From the NCBI RefSeq assembly GCF_030936135.1, contig NC_082599.1, positions 3,334,847-3,398,846 of the forward strand: DNA of 64,000 nucleotides, read 5' to 3'. The notes under the pieces were generated by a model. It was not told where the DNA came from and ran no database searches. It saw only the letters and a program-made list of their open reading frames with translations. The position numbers and the translations under genes were made by a program. The stretch is from Gavia stellata. Lineage: Eukaryota; Chordata; Aves; Gaviiformes; Gaviidae. Below, piece by piece: positions 1 to 10,835 of the stretch (position 1 is its first letter; every line of letters begins with the position of its first letter).

Positions 1-1265
1 TTGTGTAGCTGTGGTACCCATGGGTTCAGGACTCTCCGTCTGTGCTGTCACATCTTCCTCTGCTCACACCCCACCACAGCAGAGCTGTGGCCGTGAGCAG
101 AGCTGCTGCGTGACACCCACGGGTGCTTTCTCTCCGTGCAGGTGAAGACCCTGTCTTCCCCAGCTGGCACAGCCAGGAGCGGGGCTGGTGAGAGCTGTGG
201 GAGGAGGGCTGGGAGTCCCAAATCCTGTTCCCTCAGAGCTGTGACTCCCTGTTCCAGGGGTGTAGGACAACACAGAAGCATTTGTTTAAGGGAGTCTGTT
301 TTCAGCACATCTTTGCAGAAGGCATCAGGGAGCAAACCTTGGTGGCGCAGGGTGATGGGCTGAGGTCCAACGAGGTGCCCTGGGTATGGGCAGGGAATCG
401 AGCAAGTTAGAAATTGGCTGTAGGGCAGTGTTTTCTCTTCATCTCTGCTTCCATTGCATGACCTCCTGACTTCACCTCAAAACCTGCAGTGCTACCTCTG
501 AGCTCCTGGCAGGGCTTCTCTCCACACTGTCCATTATGCCACGGAGCCCTGGCTTGAGGGAGGATCAGTGCCCAGCACTGTGCAAATATCGACTGAAAAG
601 TCCCTCAAGAGGGCTGCTACCCAGTAACTAATCCAGGTACCTCCAGTGCACCAGGAGAGGGTTGGCGTTGCTGCTTTTCAAGGGAGAGTTGTAGGTGTTC
701 AGGAACAAGCTCCAGGCAATGCCCCCATGTTGGGGAAGAGATACTGTCTTTAATGACATATGGGAGCCGCCACTTAAAAAAATATTTTCTTAATTGTGCA
801 TCTTGCGACCCAGGCAGGAACATCCATCTCCATCAAGCATCCTTCAGGAGAGCGCATGGGTACAGAAATCAGTGGATCTCTGGAGAAGAAAAGTTCTCAG
901 TGTTTTTTGCTCTTTGGTGAAGGTTGCTCCTGTGTTTGTCAAAGGCAGGAGCTTTACGGACTGTACCCGAGCCCCACTGCTTATGGGATAGGCGCACATT
1001 ATCCATTTCCACACCTTCCATCATGGTTTTGCCAGCCTCTGTAGCGGGAGACAGCAGGTCCCTGCTCCACCCCAGGGACCCAGAGGACGCTTGGGGAAAG
1101 AGAAACTGTCTAGCAAGAGCAGACCAGGCTCTCTCTTCTCTCCTGCCACAAATTGGGCACAGGGGAGCCCTGTAAGGTGAAGACCTGCTGCTGGAGGGGG
1201 ACACACCAAACCCCCACTGCTGTGGCTGGACGCTCTGACCCCTTCCCTCTTTGCTCTGTCCCCAG
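1..1265 (+). other. GUK1: GUK1 intron (5' part beyond window)
   Basis: This stretch precedes the first visible GUK1 coding exon and ends in a pyrimidine-rich acceptor (CTCTGTCCCCAG) at 1265. I found no upstream GUK1 exon here: neither the P-loop (GPSGAGKST-type) nor the DFIEHAEF-type exon of the family can be read on the + strand. The nucleotide-binding N-terminal half therefore lies outside the window. No repeat was recognised. Confidence 0.8.
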
Positions 1266-1404
1266 TAAAGGTGCAGTGCAGGCTGTTCAGGCCCGGAACC
1301 AGATCTGCGTCCTCGACATCGACATCCAGGGCGTAAAGAACATCAAGAGGACAGACCTGAACCCCATCTACATCTCCGTGCAGCCTCCGTCCATAGACAT
1401 CTTG
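1266..1404 (+). CDS. GUK1: GUK1 coding exon (first in window)
   Basis: The exon starts one base into a split Ser codon after the acceptor CCCCAG. It ends in TTG, phase 0, followed by the donor GTGAGC. It encodes the central beta-sheet segment with [15 protein letters not shown] and IYISVQPPS. Confidence 0.93.
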
Positions 1405-3328
1405 GTGAGCGACCGCCTTCCTTTGCCGTTAGGCAGTTAGAGGTAATCAGCGTCTTGCTCTGAAGCGGTGGGGGTTCCCCCCTCGTTGATTCATCTGTAT
1501 GTTTTTAAGGGCCGTAGAATAGGTAGGGAGGACATTTCTGAGCACACTGTTACCTCTGTCCGTCTAACTCCCCAGCCTCTGGCTCCCAGGGATAAATCTT
1601 CCTGTGTCCTGTTTTTTGAGTCCCTCCTGTACAGTTTCTCAGTTTCTACACCTCGGCCTGTTTGTCTGCATTGAGTTATAGACTCCCTTGCAGCGTGGTC
1701 AGCCTTTAAAAGCATTAGTTGTGCTTACACTGGGCAGAAAAGGAGATTTTTGTGCTGAGACTTGCCTCCAGAATATTAAAGTTAAACCGAGGGAAGCTGG
1801 TTCTCTGTAGCACCGGAAATCCTATACCCCTCTGGTCTTACGAGGCCCTACGTAATTAATGATCGCAGTGTGCCTCTTGGAGAAGTGAAGTCACTGTCAT
1901 GGTTCAGAGAGGGATGCAGATGCATGTATGCGACTTGCTGAAGCCATGCAAGGAGTACGTGGCAGCAAAGCCCACGACTCCTGGCTCTCCCCTCTTGTTC
2001 TCAGTAGATCAGGCAGTCCATGTTTCTCACCGAGTTTGTGGAGGAGGAACCCAACAGCACTGGATGCCAGAGCCCAGCAGAGAAATTTCATCTCCCAGCA
2101 GTACCTGCAAAAAACCAAGATACAGGGCAGGAAAAAAGAGACTGGGAACCTGAGCTCTGGAGAGGACATCTTGAGCCCCAACCCAGCTTGGCCACTGGTT
2201 TGCTCTGGGCTCTCACCCTTTGCAGAGTGTTATCTCACGTGCCCGTGGTCGCCGTCAGTGGCAAATGGCAGACAGCACTGGCTTGCGGGGTGGGTGGTGG
2301 TTTCTGCGTGCAGCATTTGGAACACGTATTTCTTTAATATATTTGTCATTGGATTTAGGAAAAAAGACTACGTGACCGAAAGACTGAGACAGAAGAAAGT
2401 TTACTGAAGCGTTTGACTGCAGCACGCGTAGATTTGGAACTTAGTAAGTCTAGGGGCCTTTGAGTGATGTGCACAGGGAGAGGGGACACGTTGCTGATTT
2501 AGGAGCTGGTTTTTTGCACTAGTATCTGACTTGTGTTTTCCGAGGAGTGCTGGATGGGCTTGGACATTAGCTGAGCTGGTTCCAAGCACCATGCTGCATC
2601 ATTTCCCACTGCAGTTCCTTCTGGGTGCTTGGCAGAGAAGTGCATTAGCAGTGGCTGAAATAATAATACTAAAATGCCACAGGAACTCAGGTCATGCAGG
2701 AGGGATGACGCAGGGAAGGAACACGTTCTCTAACTCCTCTGTCTTTGTCTCCTTCCCTAGGTAAAGAGCCTGGCCTGTTTGACTTGGTCATTATTAATGA
2801 TGATTTAGAAAAAGCCTACTCCGAATTGAAGGAGATACTCCTGGAGGTGAGTCGTTTGGGGCTTTTCTGCCTCGCTCCCCGGGCAGGTATGACATCTAGG
2901 CTGAGCAGGTGAGGGTCTGTCTATAGGCAGCCACAGAGATGTGACCACATACCTACACTTGATCTATTTTGAGCTGCTGAGTGATGTAGTTGAGCACAGA
3001 TCGTGTATGAGTGATACTAGATCAGTGGCCTAAGAGTGGGAAACAGATCCAGCGCGATACTGGGTTAGGGGCAAAATAAACATATGTCCCTGGACAGTGT
3101 GGAAGGGGTGTGCTGTTTCTGAAGAGCCTCTAAGACAAACCTTGCCTTGTCCCTAAAGGCTTGTGTGTAAACGCCGGGCTTGGTCGTGTGGAGCTGGTCT
3201 GAGGAGATGATTGCTCATGGTCAGAGCTGTGAAACTGCAAGTTGTTCCCAAAGAGTGGCAGATGCTCAGTTGTTTTCCTGATGTCCTTGCAGGAAATCAA
3301 GAAGACCCAAGAATCCAGGAAGTCCTGA
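1266..3328 (+). CDS. GUK1: Guanylate kinase, C-terminal ~115 residues (5' partial, 4 exons)
   Basis: GUK1 transfers phosphate from ATP to GMP or dGMP to give GDP or dGDP. It is a soluble monomer of about 200 residues, essential for guanine nucleotide recycling and for activating some purine analogues. Four exons (1266-1404, 2359-2443, 2761-2846, 3293-3328) splice to one frame that closes exactly at TGA 3326-3328. It reads [10 protein letters not shown], then [15 protein letters not shown] (core strand with the catalytic-domain DxQG motif), IYISVQPPS, the lid/helix segment [17 protein letters not shown], and [15 protein letters not shown] near the C-terminus. All of these match vertebrate GUK1 closely. 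The P-loop and most of the GMP-binding region are missing only because the window starts inside the gene. The neighbours GJC2 and IBA57 match human 1q42 order. No frameshift or internal stop is seen. Confidence 0.95.
2359..2443 (+). CDS. GUK1: GUK1 coding exon
   Basis: The acceptor is TTGGATTTAG and the donor is GTAAGT. The exon starts in phase 0 with GAA AAA AGA CTA and ends with the first base of a split Ser codon. It encodes [19 protein letters not shown], the mobile lid region of guanylate kinases, which is rich in Arg and Glu. Confidence 0.93.
2761..2846 (+). CDS. GUK1: GUK1 coding exon
   Basis: The acceptor is CCTTCCCTAG and the donor is GTGAGT. The exon completes the split Ser and reads [15 protein letters not shown] followed by a charged helix ending LKEILLE. 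The FD.VIIND motif is diagnostic of guanylate kinase. Confidence 0.94.
3293..3328 (+). CDS. GUK1: GUK1 last coding exon
   Basis: The acceptor is TGTCCTTGCAG. It encodes only [11 protein letters not shown] followed by TGA, equivalent to the short EEIKKAQ-type tail of mammalian GUK1. The last residues differ from the human tail, as expected for this variable end. Confidence 0.88.
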   Translation, partial: EIKKTQESRKS

Positions 3329-3448
3329 GCTGAGCCTGCTTGGACGTTATAACTTTGCACATCATTCCCGAAGCACGTCACATTGTTTTATTCTGAGAGA
3401 CATTCCCTTTAGGCTGATCCTCCTCCCAAGTTACTCTAGGATGTTTCT

Positions 3449-3454
3449 ATTAAA
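3449..3454 (+). terminator. GUK1: GUK1 polyadenylation signal (ATTAAA)
   Basis: An ATTAAA hexamer lies 121 bases past the GUK1 stop and is followed about 25 bases later by a GT-rich element (TTGTGTTTCTGTTCG). This is the usual layout of a vertebrate 3' end. It implies a short 3' UTR ending near 3470-3480. Confidence 0.65.
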
Positions 3455-3479
3455 AGGAAAGAAAACTAAACCCGGTCAG

Positions 3480-5350
3480 GCTTGTGTTTCTGTTCGCCCC
3501 ACGCTCAGCGTGGGCTCTCCCAGGTTGGTACATCGGGCGGATGCTTTGGAAGCGATTGCACAGCATCTGCTGCCGAAGGGCAGAGCCATTCTGTGAGGCT
3601 ATAGAGGTGCTGTCTGGGCAGCTGCAGCCCTGGCACGTGGCTTAGGATCCCACTGCTGTATTTGTGGAGGTACATGTTGTGCCCAGCTAATGCCATTTGC
3701 AGTAGGGGAGCTACTTAGATTGATGTGACCCCCACTTCCACCTGCAGATGGAGGGGTTCCCATCTTTACTGGCTCCTGATGTCACAAGTGTTGGCATCCT
3801 CTTGCTCCCTCTGGTTCCTGCTTCCCTTTGCAGATCTGGCTACAGCTCCTCTGGGCATTTCCGATCGTCTGCGCCTGCCGCCCTCAGCCTCTGCAGTGTT
3901 TTGTTGTGTCGCTGTGGCAAGAGAAGCACATTGGCACGTCTCGGCTGCTCTAACCGCAGTCCTTGTGAACAGATGGGTTTGTTTAATAAGCTGAGAGGAG
4001 AAGGGAATGGTTGCAGGATATGATCTATCTGCTGTCCTTTTTTCTGTGGGAAAAGTACTCTGAGCTTCTCCTCTGCCACCCTGGCAGCAATCTTGTCATT
4101 CACATGTACTTGTTGTTCCACTTGAGTTTAGGTGCAGGTAGATTTTTAGATGTTCTTATACCTCCAAGATGGGGGAGAAAAGATTTCCTTCCCAAGCTGT
4201 GCAGCCTTTTTGGATGACGTGCTCAAGGGCAGCAATAAATCCCTTTTCCTAGGAGGGATCCATCTGATCTAGCCGCTGTCCCACGTACTGGTCCCTGGCT
4301 TGAGACGTAGAGAGCTTTTCCTGACGGGGGCTGGGAGGATGCTTTGCGCTTCATTCCCCCAGTTTTCTTCAGCCTTAACGTTGATGCTGTCACATAACTT
4401 CTGAGCCCTTTGGTACCTCCAGCAGGTCATATCCTGAGCCTCCTTGGAGGGGCTGGTTCCTCACTGAGCCCCTATACTCGAAGCACCCCAACCTTTACCA
4501 GAGGTGAGTGTGGGAGAGAGACGAGCGAAGTTGCACCTGGTACCTCCAGGTGGTTAACCTGGTTTTGGGCTGCAGGGAAGGAACGGGTGCTGCGAATGGG
4601 CATGCGGCACAGCCGCTGGCAGCCTGGCTTGTCCCAGAGCCTGTTGTCCTGGAGGACGCGGGTGGTTTGCGTTTGATCCTCGAGAAATGGGGAGTCCGGC
4701 AGAGCTGCCGTCCCACAGGTGGTGGCTTCCAGATGCTTCCCCCCAAACTGAACCCAGATTAGGCTGGCATCGTGCAGACCATGAGCGGCTGGACCGCGCA
4801 ATGCCAGGCTGTGATATTTTCTCACTGAAACTGCATCTTACCAGGGTGTGGTTGTACCTTAAACTCAACTCTCAGGTTTCATCCTCTTCATATCCCATTT
4901 CTCCAGTTTACCCAGCTGCTCTGCTCCAGCGCACCTGCAGTCACTCTCAATCCAGCTCCACCTTCCACACTGTGGACACCAGTAAGCAGAACCAGACCTT
5001 GGGCAACCCTTTTAGTACCTTGCTTGCATTCAGAAAGATGATTTGATGATTATTTTAATCATTTGCCTCTTTTTGCGTGCTTTAAATGCATCTTTTATAG
5101 ATTCTACTGTGAATTCCTCCTTTCTGTTGTCATAAGTTTCATGTTGCGAGGTTCTAGTTTTGGTTAAACGACCAGGAAAATGGTCCCCAAAAATTTTCTG
5201 GGGGTGTACCTGCTTCACAGCATCTGGCTTTCCCCATCCTGACGGTGTGTCACTGCGGGCAGGCTCTTCCTGCAGTGGCGAGCGACAGACCTGTGTTGGT
5301 TTTTTTTATTTTTTTTTTTTCCCTAAATCATGGGCTTTCATTACGTTTTG
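3480..5350. other. Intergenic, nothing recognised
   Basis: Unique-looking sequence of mixed composition. It contains only short chance reading frames and a T-run near 5300-5320. No gene, RNA or repeat family was recognised. Confidence 0.6.
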
Positions 5351-5354
5351 AGGG

Positions 5355-5900
5355 ACGCGTTTGCAATGGGGAAACGTCCCCTCTAGATGGCAGAAATGAC
5401 AGCAGGAAAGCGCAGGGGGCCCGCGCTGCGGAGCGGCAAAACGCCGAGGTGGAGGACGCCGTGCTGGCCTCAGTCCGGTGGTCTCTGGCCACCGCGCGGG
5501 ACCTGCGGTGCCGTCACCAGATGGAAATGCCCAGCCACTGCCTGCTCAGCCCTCCTGCCGATGCCCCGAGAGCTGCGTGGCTGCCAGCCCCGAGCCCAGC
5601 CTTCGCGTGTCCCTCCGGGAGAGGTGAGTGGTACCCAGGAAGGGGACGATGCTTCAGCCGTACAGCAGCACTGCCAGCGCTTGAAAAATGGGGAAAAAAG
5701 TCATTTAGATCACTTGTGTCCGCCTTCCCCGGCGGTAACAGAGAGGGAAGTCCTAAATAACCTGCCCTATATTGGGCGACCCGCTTTTAGCAGCTGCCGC
5801 TGTGTCTGACAGACCAAAGCGGTGAACGCCTGAATGCCCGGTGCTAATGCGAGGTGACGGGGTGGCCATCGGGATGGCGATGGGTGGCGGAGGGACCGGG
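5355..5900 (+). promoter_or_regulatory. Orphan CpG-rich patch with strong splice donor
   Basis: CpG dinucleotides are dense here compared with flanking sequence, especially 5400-5530. It is far from the start of any recognised gene. A strong 5' splice site (GAG|GTGAGT) follows position 5623. An ATG at 5387 opens a frame that reaches this donor in phase 0. It could be the promoter and first exon of an unannotated transcript, a distal GJC2 promoter, or just a GC-rich patch. No protein family is recognisable in the frame. Confidence 0.35.
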
Positions 5901-6656
5901 AGCGGGTTGCTGGAGCCGGGCTTGTCACCGAGCGGTTGATACAGCTGTTGAGCATCTCTTGCGAGGCGAGTCGTCGGCGGCAGCTGTCGGCAGTGTCCCC
6001 CTCTCCGTCTTTGGTGTTTCAGAGGGGCCGTGCTGCACATCGTGATGGGGTGGGTGAAGGCACCTGTTGAAATGGGTTTGGTTTCTGCCTCCTCGAAATG
6101 GGACATCTATTTTATTAATTGCATTTGCAAATGTAAATACCTCTCTGAATCCATATTTTGGTACCGGCTCATTGGGGTGGGCAAGGACCATGCTGAGCAT
6201 CGTGGTTGTGGCAGCTGCCAAATTCGGGGTCCTACGCAACTGCAAACGGCGGCTCCCAGCGCTCGATGTGGGGCTGGGGATGGGATCGAGGGATCAGAGA
6301 GTGGCAAAGTGAGGGTATGGGAGTCTCCCTGCCCAGGGGTTTTTTGTGATAAAACATGCTGGTCCTGGGGGAACCTACTTCCCACCTAGGAGGTCTTCCA
6401 GGCAGGAAGGTGCTGAAAATACCAACCAACAGGTTTGGGGCATTTTGGGGTGAAGGTGGGCAAGAGGGAGTTAACGCTGTCAAATGTGGGTTTATTTAGC
6501 TATCCCAAAAACCTCATCACCTGGCCCCATGGGACCACGGGGATGACTTTCTCCCCCACGAGTGTGGCTGAGACTCCTGCCACTCCATCTTGGGGTATCC
6601 CCAAGTGAAAGAATGAGCTTGCTCCTGGGTTGCTTGCAGAAATGTCAGAAAAAGGG

Positions 6657-6663
<7 letters not shown>

Positions 6664-6693
<30 letters not shown>
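6664..6693. repeat. (TA)15 microsatellite
   Basis: Fifteen uninterrupted TA units lie between a T-run and unique sequence. Repeats of this kind are usually length-polymorphic. Confidence 0.95.
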
Positions 6694-6696
<3 letters not shown>

Positions 6697-7231
6697 ACTG
6701 TTCTATCAGACTGGGATAAAATTGGACAGATTCTGGCTTTTTTTCAGCTCTGCAAAATGCTTTGGGAAGTGTGGCAGCACCTCATCCTACATCCCCGCAG
6801 GAGGAGGATGCTGGGGGAGGAAGGCTAATCTGCGCGAGAAGATCGTGTGGGGTGGTACGAGGAGCCACGCCGGGGGAAGAGCTGGGACAAAACCTTCCCC
6901 GGGGGCTCTCCCCGTCTGGGGTGAGGCTATTTTGGAGCTGATGCCAAAAAAATAATAATTCCCCGTGGCACTTTGGCTTTAAAGCAATAGCTTTGCAGTC
7001 TTGCTCTTGTGTTTTTTGCTGAATCCGGGTTGGCACATCGCTTTTGGGGCTGGAGCTCATCACTTTTCCCACCCTCCTGTTCACCCAAGGTCTTCGGCAA
7101 TAGAAATACCCCTTCAAGGGGCGAACGTGGGGTTGGTGGCTTTAGACGCAGAGGTGACCTCTGCTCTGACCCAATGGCACGGAGATGCTGCTGGGAAGGA
7201 CATTGTGCCGGGATCCATGAGGGCAGGCAGT

Positions 7232-7273
7232 GCCCAAATCATCCTTAGGGAAGCCCAAATCATCCTGGGGGAA
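7232..7273. repeat. 21-bp tandem duplication
   Basis: Two adjacent 21-base copies begin GCCCAAATCATCCT and end GGGAA. They differ at two positions (TA versus GG). The duplication looks local and recent. No function is evident. Confidence 0.85.
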
Positions 7274-8363
7274 GCCAAGAAAGGCTGGAGCCACACTCCA
7301 GGATAGCTTCAAGCAGCCAAGATTAGCCCAAAGCCCATCTGCCCGTGGCTCCTTCCACCCCATGATGATCCCACAGTCCAGAGACTTGTCCTCGACGTGG
7401 CTTTTCTTGGCATCTCAGTGTTTGTGGAGGCAGCCCTGATTTTCAGGCTTCCTTCGGTGCGATTGCAAAAAGTCACCGCGGGGCAGAGCTGGCCTGGGAA
7501 ATAATTGGGCAGCCGGCGTATAAAGTAAGCAACAAGGAAAAAAAGTAGTAGGAATAACCATGGTTTCCTTGCTTGCCCTTCAGTGTCTGGCTCGGTCTGT
7601 GTGTATGCTTCCGATCGCAAGCGTTGGCATATAGCATCCCGGGTGCAAAAGTGTGGTGGGATGTGCTCACGTCGGTGCACGGGGGCTGCGTGTGATGGGT
7701 AGGGCTGTGGCCACAGCGACCTGAGTGCTGTCAGAAGTAGTTATTGGGGAAGAAAAACCTTATTGCCAGCCAGCCTGGGCTCCTCACGCACATTTAGGAC
7801 CTTCCAGAGAGGTCATTCAGCACATCAGTGCGGTTAGCGCTGCCTGGCCCCGGCATGGCCGAGGGGTCTGAGGCCACCAGTTACCAGCTTTTCTGGCAAA
7901 ACCCCTTTTTTTTTCTGCTATATCCAGTGCCTGCATTCCCATCGGTATGCAGGAAACCTCTTCTAGGAAATCGTCCGGCAGCCAGCGTGGCCGCAAACAG
8001 GAGCTGAGAGCCTTACCACAGGGGGTTTGGGGTGTGATTCCTCTCCCTGGGGTCAACCCTCCACAGCGGAGCCATGGGGTGAGACCTGCCGGCGCTCCCC
8101 AACCTGCCGCGGTGCAAAATCCTGCGGCGTCTTGTGAGCCACACGAAGCCGTCTGGCTTTGCGTTGGAGCGGATGAGGAGCACGCCTGTGGGAGCAGGAG
8201 GGAGGTGGGCTTGGTGGGCTGGGGATGGTTTCCCTGAACGAGGGAGGAATCCAGCCATGCTGGACTGTGGGCTTTTGTAGGGGGCTGCACCCGAGATTGG
8301 TCTTATGCCAGGTGACGTGGTCCCTGCCTGGGATGCTGATGCCCTTTTTGTGCTCTCCCGCAG

Positions 8364-8440
8364 GACAGCGAGGTCACCACCACGTGCCAGCTGCTGCCTC
8401 GCGCTGAGACACCCACCAGCACCCACAACACCAACAACAG
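8364..8440 (+). other. Candidate unannotated internal exon
   Basis: This 77-base segment lies between a good acceptor (TGTGCTCTCCCGCAG) and a good donor (CAG|GTAGGT). It is open in the frame that continues the 5387 reading frame from the upstream CpG patch. The encoded segment (DSEVTTTCQLLPR, then a Thr/Asn-rich stretch) matches no family I know. It is supported by splice signals only and may be chance. Confidence 0.25.
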
Positions 8441-9157
8441 GTAGGTCCCATAAAACCACAACAGCTCATAACCCTTGCTGGGGCTAATGGACCCCGGTGA
8501 GACCCAACCTGTGCTGGCACCCCTCGGCCAAGACGTCACTACTCCAGGGCTCGTTTTTCCTGATCGCGCTGCTGCTGCAAAGCAAGTCATGAGGGAGGAG
8601 TGAGTTTTCTCTCTAGCACAGGGTACTGGGGAGCGTCCCATCGGTACGTGATGCTCCAGGGTGTTTGTAGGAGTCACGCTGTCTCCAGCTCCGTCGGCTC
8701 CATGAGGATAAGAGGCATGACCAGGAGCCGGGATGTGCCTGCCTTGCTGGGCACTGTATTTGGGTCAGCCTCATCGACTGGATGTGCAATTGTGTCATCC
8801 CTGGAGAGCGCACGACGCCGATCCATAAACCCGATGGGCTCTGGACAGCGTGGCACGCACCGCGAGGAGCACCGGCCAGGGGGAAACGCTGGCATCAGCA
8901 CCACTCTTCCCATTTCTCGAACTCGGCCCTGCTCCCAGGCTCCAAAAATGGACAAAAAATGGGGAATCCAGTACAGGCTCGGCTTTTTGTGACAATAGCA
9001 GCTGTGACTCCGCTTGTCCGGGACGTGGCTCCAGCCCCATAAATAGACAGAAGCCATCTGCAATTCAGATTGTGTGCGGCAGCAACTGGTACAACCGGAT
9101 GCTTGTGAAATCGGGGACGTGTCCCCTTCCTGACTCCTGATTTCTCTCTCTCCCCAG

Positions 9158-10430
9158 CCATGAAAGGAGAGAGGAACAGGATGTTTTCCCGGCTTTTACT
9201 TTCCCCATCCCGGCTGCCAGAGGTGCGAGGAGGCGATAAAAAGAAGGGAGGCAGAAAAGGCAAAATGCTGGTGCCCAGGTTGGGCTCGAAGAATTTATAT
9301 GTTTTATTTCATTGCCCCATAGAGAGGATTTATTTTTGTGAACCCACATGGGGAGGAGACCCCTGGGAGCCGGGACCAGCGGGCGCAGGAAAGGACGGGG
9401 TGGTCATCCCACCGCCATCAGCCCTGCGGTGGCCAAGTCCTCAGTCTGGCATTAAGTTGTAGATGTTCCCTTGAAGCACCGGGGTTTCTTCTCCTGTTTG
9501 CTATCAAGCAAGCCTCGCTGATGGAAAGCAATGCATTGACGTGGTGGGCATCCAGCCACAGGGATGTCCCTGGCTCCCTAATGTAAAGCCAGCGTGGAGG
9601 TGATGGGGACTGAGTCCTGCTGGGAAAACTCTTCAAAAAAGCTGAGTGCAAAGCTCCGGTCCCCCTGTTAAAACCAGCAATATGCTGACCTGGATATACT
9701 GGGTATAGGATGAGAAAAAAGGGGAAGCTTATAATTTTCCCTGGTTAGAAGTCCAGGATACTCGAGCTGCATCATGCTTTTGAACGTGGTGATGGTCCTG
9801 CGGATGCCTCCCGATCACGGCGGCATGGACCAGAGAGAGAAGCCAACACCCAGATCCAGGTGGAGAGGGGACACTGGTGTCACTGCCCACGCCGGTGGGG
9901 TAATCGCCCTCCCTGGGGAGCCACGGCCAGCATCCGTGGGGCGAGAGAGCTTGTCAGGCTGTTCCCCTGAGCAAGGAGGAGGATCTCGCATGGTTCATCG
10001 ATTCGGTATCTGATTGCTAGTTATTACGGTAGCTTGATCTGTGGAGGCCAGCAAGCCGTCACACCTACAGTCATCTTGGCCAGCACAGGCATCTTCGTGG
10101 CTTCAAACCTGGGCTGAACATCCCTTCTGCTCCCTCCGCCTGGCCCCGGGCTCCCAAGTGCTGCCTACACACCCTGCCCCTGCCAGCATCCCCGGGGAGC
10201 AGCCCAGCTCCATCATAGCAGCTTTTCCACATTTAATTTGCCTTTATATGTATATATATTTTTTTTTCTTTGGAATGCACCACAGGTTTTTTTCACCCCA
10301 TCTGCCCTCAAAGCATGGGTGCTGCTGCTCCTTGGGGCCATTACCCTGCAGCTTCGCTCCATCAGCTTTAGGACCTACTCTAATCTGCAGACACCAGGAG
10401 CAAAAATAAAGCAGACGGCACCGCTGTGGT
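9158..10430 (+). other. Candidate unannotated terminal exon
   Basis: The segment begins after a very strong polypyrimidine tract and acceptor (TTTCTCTCTCTCCCCAG). An AATAAA lies at 10405-10410, as expected for a terminal exon. Joined to the two upstream candidate exons, the frame stays open 26 further codons to TAA 9237-9239. This gives about 131 codons, rich in Arg and Pro. An ATG at 9160 also opens a separate 100-codon frame. No known protein is recognised, and a non-coding RNA is as likely as a coding one. Confidence 0.22.
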
Positions 10431-10689
10431 AGCACCTCTGGACTCTTTGCTGGTTTTATTGCTGAAATCCAACGTGATTGCCCTTGTCCTATCCACCGTC
10501 ATCATAGGGAAGAAATTTCACTGCTGTTCGTTGCAGCGGCTCCTGGTGTTTCTAAAGACAGGCAGGATCTTCCTTCATGCCTTATCTTGGCTGCAGCAAA
10601 CTTGCTGCCTCTCTGGTCCCTGGGTGCCTCTGAGAAGTGTTTGGCTCCGTTTTCTCTCCACCTTCTCATTTAATAGTTGCATTTATCAA

Positions 10690-10835
10690 TAAAGTCTCCC
10701 TTGCTCTTCTCCAGCCTGATCAGACCCAGCTCAGCCTCTCCTCATGCATCCCATCTTCCAGCCCTGACCGTCTTGGTGGCCACCACTGGACCCTCTCCAG
10801 CTCCTCAGTGTGCTCCTCCACTGGATGCAGCATCC
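10690..10835 (-). mobile_element. CR1 LINE fragment (antisense)
   Basis: The + strand reads CTTCTCCAGCCTGATCAGA, then CCCAGCTCAGCCTCTCCTCA, then GTCTTGGTGGCCACCACTGGACC-type text. This is the reverse complement of the well-known CR1 region near the end of the reverse-transcriptase frame. It is short, diverged, 5'-truncated and has no coding capacity. The far end fades out after about 10835. Confidence 0.8.
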
